Shown here: positions 1-5,801 of the stretch, in pieces
How positions within the stretch are numbered: the stretch's first letter is position 1
How the letters are laid out: every line of letters starts with the position of its first letter
Notes under the pieces: model-generated
Told to the model about the DNA's origin: nothing
What the model saw: only the letters and a program-made list of their open reading frames with translations
Databases searched by the model: none
Assembly: GCF_001411475.1 (NCBI RefSeq)
Contig: NZ_LLWH01000024.1
Coordinates: 1-64,000 of the forward strand
DNA from: Pseudomonas endophytica
GTDB lineage: Bacteria; Pseudomonadota; Gammaproteobacteria; Pseudomonadales; Pseudomonadaceae
DNA: 64,000 nt
Direction: 5' to 3'
Program-made: the position numbers and the translations under genes

Positions 1-3000
1 GCACTTCGCGCAATTGTTCACGGGTCAGGTCTTGCGGGCGGTTGACCACTACGCCGAGGGCCACTGACTGGTTCAACTGATTCTTAATGAAGTCGTTGAA
101 GCTTTCCAAATAGTCAGCGGGCTTTTGGTAATCGCCGTAGTTCTGCTCACGGACCATCAGTTCGTCCATGTGAGTGGAGATCACCGGGTAGTTCAGCGAT
201 CCCAGCAGGGCATTAACCGTGGCGAGTTGATCGAGCAGTTGGGCATGCTGTTGGATGAACTGGGCAGCTTGCTGTGGGCCGAGCTGGTGCAGGTGCTGAT
301 GCAGTTTGTCCGGGGCTACGCCCCAGGTGTTCTCCAGTTCGGCGAGCTTGGCCTTTAGGGTTGGCTTTTGCTCGGCCTTATGGCTGGCCTTGCGCAGAAT
401 ACGCATGATCCGCTGGCTGAGTTGGTCCAGGACGTCTTGGGCATGACTAGTGTCTGGCTGGTTACCAGGAGCATCGAGGCTGGCTGGGTTGGTAAGCTCG
501 CTGACCAGTTGTTCGAGGCTGATGCTTGGGTCTTTCACTAGCGGCTTCATTGTATCTACTGGTTCGAGGGCAGCGTACAGGTCAACTGGGTCGTAGATCT
601 TGAATACCGTCTTGCCGATTTCATCGCAGCGGCGAGTCGCGCGGCCCTTCATCTGTTCGTAGAGGATGCGCGAACGCACCCGGCGCATGAACACCAAGTG
701 GCAAATGCGCGGTACGTCGATACCGGTGGTCAACAGGTCGACCGTGATGGCAATGCTCGGGTAGCGCTCGTTTTTGTACTGGCGGATCAGTTGTTTGACC
801 TTGTCACTTTGCCCGGTGATGATCTGTACAGCTGCCTGGTTGTAATCCTCGCCGTGAACGTCCTTGAAGGCTTCGTCTAGGAGGTTTTTGACCCGCTCGG
901 CATGAGCCTGGTTAACGCAGAAGATCATCGTTTTTTCGTCGCCCGACGGGTCGAGTTCTTGTGCCAGTTGCTCGCAGATGACCTTGTCGAAGCCGGGCGT
1001 AATCACGCGGCGATTGAAGGACTCGATTTCGAAGTCGAGTTCGTCCTCAAGCTCGGCGACATCCACTTCGCCGGTACTCGTATCGATGACGCTGACGCTC
1101 TCGCCCTTGGCAAAGTGGATGCCGTTTTGGCTCAGCAGGGTCTGGTAGCGGATTGGAGGCTCGTGATCGATCAGCCAATCGTCAGCCACGGCCTCCCGGT
1201 AGCTGTAGGTGTATATCGGAGCCCCGAAGACTTCGCTGGTGTGCTTGGCTGGCGTAGCGGTGAGCCCAACGCGGCAGGCGTCGAAATAGTCGAGCACGCG
1301 ACGATACTGCGACAGGTACTGGTTGAAGTCACGCACTGCCAGCTCGCCTTCAGTCATTTCCTGATCGAGGGTGTAACCGCGGTGGGCTTCGTCGACGATG
1401 ATGCAGTCGAAGGCATCGATGGGCGGCGGAGTGTCTGACTGGAAGATGCGCTTGACCATGGCCTGCACAGTGGCGACCTGAACCCGTGTTTCAGCTTCGG
1501 CAGCCATGTCACCTAGTTCTTTGACGTCGTAGATCTGCGCCAGCGTGTGGTTCTGTTCCAGCGTCGCCTCATTGAAGGCTTCGATGGCCTGTTCCCCCAA
1601 GGCGCTGCGATCGACCAGGAAAAGAATACGGCGAAAGCGCTCGGCCTTCAGCAGGCGGTACATCAAGCCAATGATCGTGCGCGTTTTTCCGGTTCCGGTC
1701 GCCATGGCCAGCAGACAGTTGCGGCGATTGGCGGCTAGGGCCTGCTCGACGGCGCGGATGGCGTCTTCCTGATAGTCACGCAGCTTGAGATAGGCGAAGC
1801 CTTCCTGCTGTAGTTTCGCCTCGGCGTCCTCACGGCTGCGTTTGAGCAGGTCGAGTAGGCCGCCCGGCGTGTGGAAGTCCTGCAGCGGTCGGCGCAGGTT
1901 GGCCGGGCTACGCAAGTCACGAAACCAGATGCCAGACATCTCAGCGAGCTGCTTAATGAAGGGCCTGCCATTGCAGGCAAAGGCAAACGGCACTTTGAAG
2001 TGGTCGCCCTGGCCATCCGCCCAGCCTGTGTTCTGCCCGGCCGGTTGCAGACTGTCGGTAACGATCAGTTGGCGTGAATAGCGCTCGGCTTGGGGAATGC
2101 GGTCCGCTATGTTGACGCGCTTGCGTTTTGCTTCGACGATGGCGACTGGGATTAGGCTGGCGAACAGCACGTAATCAGCATTTTCTTTCGGCTTGCTGGT
2201 TGGCCATTCGGCGATGGCCTTGTTCTTGCCCTTTTCGGGCCGAGCGCCCTTGCTGTAGGTAAGATCGAGCGAATCGGCTTCCCAGCCGGCATCGTTCAAC
2301 TGTTGATCGATGAGAATACGGGTGAGGTCTTCGTTGAGGTCGAACTGGCTGCTTGCCTGCTGAGTTTTACGCGTGACTTGCTGGGCAGCTTGCGGCTGAT
2401 CTTCAAGCTGTTGTTGCAGCACTTTCAGCCGCGCCTCGAAGTCGACTCGGGCCTTCGATAGTTCTGCCTCGCGTTCAAGGGCAATCTGCTCGTAGACGCG
2501 GGCTTCCTCGTTCATCTGCCCAACGAGATTGGCTTGCTCATGCTTTTCTTGCGCCAGTAGCTCGGCTAATTGGTGGTTGTTCTCCAATTTCTGGCGACTG
2601 TCACCCAGCTCTGCGCGAAGTGTTTCGATCTGCCCCTGCAGCTCACGCAGAGGCTCGCTCGGATCGGCCGGAACCATGAAAGGCCCAGGCTTGAAGGTGT
2701 TGCCGCCCGTGCCAAATGACTGGTGATACCAGATCGCCAAGGCGCGGGCGACTCTCAGCCCGTCAAGTGCTTCACGATGCTGGGTGCGGAATTCATGGGT
2801 AGCCTTATTGCCTTCGATGCGCAGTGTATGGAATAGGTTGCGGATGTTACCGTCGAGCTGGATTTCACGACTCAGGCGGAACAGCAGATCAGCTTGGGAA
2901 GTGGTGACGTCGAACTCAATGCCTGCTCTTACCGCTAGATCCTGGGCGAGCGCTTCGCCCAGCTGGCGCAGTTTGATCAGCGTCGTGTTTGGGTCACTGG

Positions 3001-3085
3001 AAAATACTCGCTCGGCCGCATGGGCAAGTTGGAAAAAAACCGGGTCGTGTTCTTTGAAAAGGGCGAAGTTGCTGTTCTCTGCCAT
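1..3085 (-). CDS. hsdR: Type I restriction endonuclease subunit R, partial (C-terminus beyond left edge)
   Basis: Motor and nuclease subunit of a type I restriction-modification complex: it cuts DNA lacking the HsdM/HsdS methylation pattern after ATP-driven translocation. The frame is open from ATG 3085 (AAGGGA about 7 bases upstream) to base 1, 1028 codons without a stop. The N-terminus (about residues 20-110) resembles the EcoKI-type helical domain, with DPNTTLIKLRQLGEA. A Gln/Glu-rich coiled coil follows (about 160-250). The PD-(D/E)xK nuclease signature appears as VAIVEAKRKR with E318 and K320. Helicase motifs are Walker A MATGTGKT (K467), DEAH at 565-568, and GLTATP. The visible end, LTREQLREV, matches the C-terminal domain of such subunits, so perhaps 100-150 residues are missing. 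hsdM and hsdS are expected further left. The gene lies on the island side of tmRNA and is probably horizontally acquired. Family assignment is firm; specificity cannot be told. Confidence 0.95.
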   Translation of the reverse strand, partial: MAENSNFALFKEHDPVFFQLAHAAERVFSSDPNTTLIKLRQLGEALAQDLAVRAGIEFDVTTSQADLLFRLSREIQLDGNIRNLFHTLRIEGNKATHEFRTQHREALDGLRVARALAIWYHQSFGTGGNTFKPGPFMVPADPSEPLRELQGQIETLRAELGDSRQKLENNHQLAELLAQEKHEQANLVGQMNEEARVYEQIALEREAELSKARVDFEARLKVLQQQLEDQPQAAQQVTRKTQQASSQFDLNEDLTRILIDQQLNDAGWEADSLDLTYSKGARPEKGKNKAIAEWPTSKPKENADYVLFASLIPVAIVEAKRKRVNIADRIPQAERYSRQLIVTDSLQPAGQNTGWADGQGDHFKVPFAFACNGRPFIKQLAEMSGIWFRDLRSPANLRRPLQDFHTPGGLLDLLKRSREDAEAKLQQEGFAYLKLRDYQEDAIRAVEQALAANRRNCLLAMATGTGKTRTIIGLMYRLLKAERFRRILFLVDRSALGEQAIEAFNEATLEQNHTLAQIYDVKELGDMAAEAETRVQVATVQAMVKRIFQSDTPPPIDAFDCIIVDEAHRGYTLDQEMTEGELAVRDFNQYLSQYRRVLDYFDACRVGLTATPAKHTSEVFGAPIYTYSYREAVADDWLIDHEPPIRYQTLLSQNGIHFAKGESVSVIDTSTGEVDVAELEDELDFEIESFNRRVITPGFDKVICEQLAQELDPSGDEKTMIFCVNQAHAERVKNLLDEAFKDVHGEDYNQAAVQIITGQSDKVKQLIRQYKNERYPSIAITVDLLTTGIDVPRICHLVFMRRVRSRILYEQMKGRATRRCDEIGKTVFKIYDPVDLYAALEPVDTMKPLVKDPSISLEQLVSELTNPASLDAPGNQPDTSHAQDVLDQLSQRIMRILRKASHKAEQKPTLKAKLAELENTWGVAPDKLHQHLHQLGPQQAAQFIQQHAQLLDQLATVNALLGSLNYPVISTHMDELMVREQNYGDYQKPADYLESFNDFIKNQLNQSVALGVVVNRPQDLTREQLREV

Positions 3086-3357
3086 GTTCCATCCCTTGAA
3101 TTCGTCACCAGCCATCCCGAGAGTGGTGGCGCTGTGAAAGCATCATGCCAGACGAAGCGTTGTGCGTGTATAACCTGATGCCGTTGGTGTGCAGTGAACA
3201 GCTACCGGTGTAGGCCTAGGTATTACGCTTGGATGTGGTGAGACAGTGGGAGGTCGAGTTCGCTTGTGAAGAAATCGATCGGGTTCGCACAGAACATCGC
3301 AACAGGTGCTGCAGGTTGCAATACTGGCGCTGCCAGTGCTGCGCTTACCCAGCATGG

Positions 3358-3846
3358 TCAAGGCGCGTTTGACGCGACGGCCGTGTCATCATTGAGCGAC
3401 GTAGTGTGGCCCGTGAGTTGCTCGTAACGTTCGCAAGCGTAGTTCATGAAAGCCCTTGAACCTTCACCGATGCAGAATATCGCGAGCATCGTTCGCTGCA
3501 AGAGTATTGCGTAACTTTCGCGATTTCTCATAACCCTGAGGGAGGATTTGGGTAGCGCATCGAACCAGAAAGATCCAAGGTGCGCCAAGACTTCCTTGAT
3601 TTTTGGGTACACATCCGGGATTGCAGCATTAATCAAGTAGATCGAGTTCAACACGAACAGCAGCAAGCCAATCAACCACGTTCGCCAGAAAACCCTGCGT
3701 CCGGCGCGAACCTGGCGCTCCATTAACTTCTTCCCGTCACTGCCTGAGAGAAAGCTATACAGCTTGTTGCGCCAATCCTTTCGGCTCAAATCTGCCAGAT
3801 GATTGAAGCGGCACACCGACCAGCCACTCATCAAAACACTAAGCAA
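3358..3846 (-). CDS. Hypothetical membrane protein, function unknown
   Basis: I do not recognise this protein. From TTG 3846 it has 162 residues; ATG 3831 is an alternative start. A basic segment (RKDWRNK, KKLMERQVRAGRR) precedes a clear hydrophobic stretch at about residues 54-74 (TWLIGLLLFVLNSIYLI). A second, weaker one lies near 112-126 (YAILLQRTMLAIFCI). Upstream of TTG the frame stays open with more leucines and runs into the integrase remnant at 3864, so the true N-terminus may have been lost at a deletion junction. No convincing ribosome binding site is visible. It sits between hsdR and tmRNA and is probably island cargo, possibly already non-functional. Confidence 0.4.
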   Translation of the reverse strand: MLSVLMSGWSVCRFNHLADLSRKDWRNKLYSFLSGSDGKKLMERQVRAGRRVFWRTWLIGLLLFVLNSIYLINAAIPDVYPKIKEVLAHLGSFWFDALPKSSLRVMRNRESYAILLQRTMLAIFCIGEGSRAFMNYACERYEQLTGHTTSLNDDTAVASNAP

Positions 3847-3863
3847 CAGCAGCAGAGCGGTGG

Positions 3864-3947
3864 CTAGATAGTGAGGACATAATCCTTGGACGCGGGTTTG
3901 ACTCCTTTGAGCTGTCGATCGGAGAGGCGGAGGTTTTGAGCAGGCAT
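3864..3947 (-). pseudogene. Tyrosine integrase N-terminal remnant
   Basis: ATG 3947 opens a 27-residue frame containing RLSDRQLKGVKPASKDYVLT. This is the hallmark start of P4-type tyrosine integrases (the LTDRQLK...KDYKLSDG arm-binding domain). The frame stops at TAG 3864-3866, exactly where the conserved D-G-x-G-L segment should begin, so the remaining roughly 370-400 residues are gone. Its start is 188 bp from the tmRNA 3' end and it reads away from tmRNA, the usual layout for integrases of islands inserted in ssrA. The sequence after the stop is unrelated membrane-protein coding sequence, implying a deletion. Confidence 0.7.
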
Positions 3948-3970
3948 GAGACTGTCCTCAGGCACTAATT

Positions 3971-4023
3971 CGGTATTCCAAAGATTAGCACCGGACGGAC
4001 TGGAATACCGTCTGGAATACCCG
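3971..4023. repeat. Inverted/direct repeats TGGAATACCG between integrase stub and tmRNA
   Basis: CGGTATTCCA (3971-3980) is the exact reverse complement of TGGAATACCG (4001-4010), and a near copy TGGAATACCCG follows at 4013-4023. Their place between the integrase start and the tmRNA 3' end fits arm-type integrase or excisionase binding sites. That role is inferred from position only. Confidence 0.5.
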
Positions 4024-4097
4024 AATGGCTGGAACTCCAAAACTCTCACAATACCGAAAAAGCGCTGAAAGCCCCGTATTCACTGGATTTCAGGCAC

Positions 4098-4128
4098 AAA
4101 AAAAGACGTCCTAGGACGTCTTTTTTTG
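4098..4128 (-). terminator. tmRNA terminator
   Basis: Perfect palindrome AGACGTCC/GGACGTCT flanked by A and T tracts, immediately downstream of the tmRNA 3' end when read leftward. It could act in both directions. Confidence 0.85.
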
Positions 4129-4134
4129 TTGAAG

Positions 4135-4532
4135 TGGTGGAGCCGGGGGGATTTGAACCCCCGTCCGCCAGTACTCCGCTGTCGGTACTACATGCTTAGC
4201 CGTTTCTATTAAGTTAACCCTCAGCGACCCGAAGGGCAGGGTGCTTTGGGCGAGTTGTGTAAGTTTTAGCCGATTCGTCCACAACGTACTGCACGGCGAT
4301 TCTGTTCTATATGACAATCATTTTGGGTTTACAGACATCCCCTAATGATTGCTGGACCCGAAGGTACCAGAAGCTCAGGATCTAAGGCTGCTTACGCAGC
4401 GATAGCGAATTCCTGGCCGTAGTTTTCGTCATTGGCAACTATAAGTAGTTGCAACAGTGGATTTACGAGTTCTGTTACCAACTCGGCATGCACCTAAAGT
4501 TTCGCAACCAGCGTCGAATCCTAAACGGCCCC
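4135..4532 (-). ncRNA. ssrA: Transfer-messenger RNA (tmRNA)
   Basis: The 398-nt RNA acts with SmpB (encoded at 14350-14832) to rescue stalled ribosomes and tag incomplete proteins. The 5' end begins GGGGCCG..., followed by the conserved GATTCGAC. The 3' end forms a tRNA-like T arm (GGTTCAAATCC) and ends in encoded CCA at 4135-4137. The central tag-reading frame begins with GCC at 4434-4436. The 3' end lies beside an integrase remnant, so this copy is probably the attachment site of a genomic island extending leftward; the gene itself is intact. Confidence 0.97.
4392..4436 (-). other. tmRNA proteolysis-tag reading frame
   Basis: From the GCC resume codon to TAA the frame encodes ANDENYGQEFAIAA, a 14-residue tag ending in the AIAA-type degron recognised by ClpXP-class proteases. 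It matches the ANDENY... tags of gammaproteobacteria. Confidence 0.93.
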
Positions 4533-4603
4533 GATGCTTGCTGGCCTTAACCAGCAAGCTGCGCAGTCTACGCCATTTCGACTCAGAAGGCCAACCTCAG
4601 TAC

Positions 4604-4882
4604 TTATTTGTTGTCGTCGCCTTTGGTGAGGTTTTGCAGTTTCTGCAGGGCTTGGGTGGTGGTCGAGATGCAGTCTTCTTTTTTGCCTGCGGCTTGTTCA
4701 GCTTTGGCTTTTTCGACCATGGCGTCGATATCGTCTTTGGTGTTTTCGCTGGTTGCTAGCAAGGTCGCTTGGGCATCGGCGATTTTTACAAGGTTGATCT
4801 GGCACAGATCATCTGCAGCAAACACCGGGGAGGCCAACATCGTAGCGCATACAAACAGACCAGCAAGCGCGGTACGTTTCAT
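4604..4882 (-). CDS. Small secreted protein of unknown function
   Basis: This is a 92-residue protein with a typical Sec signal peptide (basic MKRT, hydrophobic core, ASPVFA-A cleavage near residue 22). The mature part is about 70 residues, mostly helical and charged, with two cysteines (DLCQINL and KKEDCIST) that could form a periplasmic disulfide. AAGGAG lies at a good distance upstream of ATG 4882. I believe similar short proteins occur next to ssrA in other Pseudomonas, but no function is known to me. It is transcribed toward tmRNA with only about 70 bp between them, holding an inverted repeat (4537-4558). Confidence 0.75.
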   Translation of the reverse strand: MKRTALAGLFVCATMLASPVFAADDLCQINLVKIADAQATLLATSENTKDDIDAMVEKAKAEQAAGKKEDCISTTTQALQKLQNLTKGDDNK

Positions 4883-5023
4883 AGGGAAAACTCCTTGTAT
4901 ACAGTTAGGCCCGGTGGTTCCAGGCTCGGTTTTATGCCCAAAGGGTAGGGCGTTAATCCAATTGACTATAGCCGTGCTCTGGAGTTCTGCTTGTATTTGG
5001 CCAGTATTGGAGAACTTTTTTTT

Positions 5024-5047
5024 ACGCCCAAAAATGGGGCGTTTTTT
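5024..5047 (+). terminator. Isolated hairpin with T tract
   Basis: ACGCCC (5024-5029) and GGGCGT (5037-5042) form a short stem followed by TTTTT. It points rightward but no annotated gene lies to its left on that strand, so it may end an unannotated small transcript or simply insulate the next promoter. Confidence 0.4.
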
Positions 5048-5156
5048 GTGGATTTCGTAGTCTCTATCCCTTTCAATCTTATGAAACTTCCTAGAAACTC
5101 TCGTTCTCTTGCGCCCGTCCAGTTAGAGGCATAGTCTCGGCCCATCGCTGCATTTC

Positions 5157-5366
5157 AGCGGTCGGGTTTAGTAGCCCGGCTTGTAAACTTGGCGCAAGGC
5201 GCCACCTCCGCGAGGCGTTTTTTTACGGCCTGCGTTTTATGGTGGCCGTGCGCAGGGCGCTTTCTAGCGCGCCGGTTTCCAAGTTTGCCGGTCTACTAAC
5301 CTGCGTACGGCTGCCACCCCATCGTTAGTAGCGATTAATGGCAGCTCCTTAAACTTGGAGTACGCT
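5157..5366 (+). promoter_or_regulatory. Structured leader with three complementary segments (C4-like riboregulator candidate)
   Basis: Segment 1 (5166-5192) holds GTTTAGTAG...AAACTTGG. Segment 2 (5279-5300) holds the antisense CCAAGTTT...CTACTAAC. Segment 3 (5324-5358) holds GTTAGTAG...AAACTTGG, directly covering the Shine-Dalgarno GGAG of the gene starting at 5367. Segment 2 can therefore pair with segment 1 or with segment 3. Between segments 1 and 2 are further hairpins (ACGGCC/GGCCGT, GCGCT/AGCGC). The arrangement recalls the C4 antisense RNA of phages P1 and P7, where two short antisense blocks target the ribosome-binding region of the downstream gene. The pairing is seen directly; the C4 relationship is inference. 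Confidence 0.65.
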
Positions 5367-5717
5367 ATGAAAAAAATTGTCCCCGATCCACCCGCTTTAT
5401 CCCTTCAAGAAGCTGCTCAGTGCGAAGCCCTTTCGTTGGACCGTGCGGCCACCGAGCGCGCCCTCAATTACTACCTGCAAGACCATAAGCCTCCACGGCA
5501 CGTGGATCTGGCCACGTATGCCATCCCGGACAGTGTCAATTTAGAAGCGGCTTTGGCCCAAGCGTCAGACTTGTTGCGCTGCGCGGGTGCTTCGGCGAGT
5601 GAGGCGGGGAATGGCTTGAGCGGGCATGCGCGCAGTTTGGTGTTGTCGAGCATGCACTTGGTGGAGCTGGCCAAGGCGTATGTGGATAAGTCGCTGGACG
5701 GTTTGACGACGCACTGA
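5367..5717 (+). CDS. DUF3077/DUF6124-type small protein
   Basis: This is a 116-residue protein starting MKKIVPDPP, the recurrent opening of a Pseudomonas-specific family of unknown function. The C-terminal half carries the family pattern: a helix rich in Ala/Leu (LAQASDLLRCAGASASE), then a LSGxxRSLVLSSMHLVELAKAYVD helix. There is no signal peptide or membrane segment. ATG 5367 is chosen because GGAG lies 6 bases upstream; the in-frame TTG 5355 overlaps that site. Its leader carries the alternative-pairing structure at 5157-5366, so translation is probably RNA-controlled. A strong terminator follows. Confidence 0.85.
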   Translation: MKKIVPDPPALSLQEAAQCEALSLDRAATERALNYYLQDHKPPRHVDLATYAIPDSVNLEAALAQASDLLRCAGASASEAGNGLSGHARSLVLSSMHLVELAKAYVDKSLDGLTTH

Positions 5718-5724
5718 TGCAGCA

Positions 5725-5753
5725 CGCGCCTGAGTGCAAGCAGGCGCGTTTTT
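5725..5753 (+). terminator. Rho-independent terminator
   Basis: CGCGCCTG/CAGGCGCG stem with an 8-nt loop followed by TTTTT, just after the stop codon of the DUF3077-type gene. Confidence 0.9.
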
Positions 5754-5776
5754 GAATTAACCGATTTAGATCAAAA

Positions 5777-5801
5777 GATCGCAGCCTTCGGCAGCTCCTA
5801 C
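5777..5801. repeat. REP-like element
   Basis: GATCGCAGCCTTCGGCAGCTC plus CTAC is a widespread Pseudomonas intergenic repeat, related to copies near 46000-46166. It supplies the TAG stop codon of dld (5798-5800). Confidence 0.75.

Noticed and set aside
3143..3361. 72-codon minus-strand frame upstream of hsdR
   Set aside because: Composition (Thr/Pro/Cys-rich, no helices) and absence of a ribosome binding site argue against a gene; treated as spacer.
4537..4558. Inverted repeat CTTGCTGG...CCAGCAAG upstream of tmRNA
   Set aside because: Could be a terminator for the 4604-4882 gene, but it has no T run and lies in the tmRNA promoter region; not called.
4457..5060. Plus-strand frames overlapping tmRNA and the small secreted protein gene
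   Set aside because: They overlap an RNA gene and a better-supported secreted protein on the other strand.
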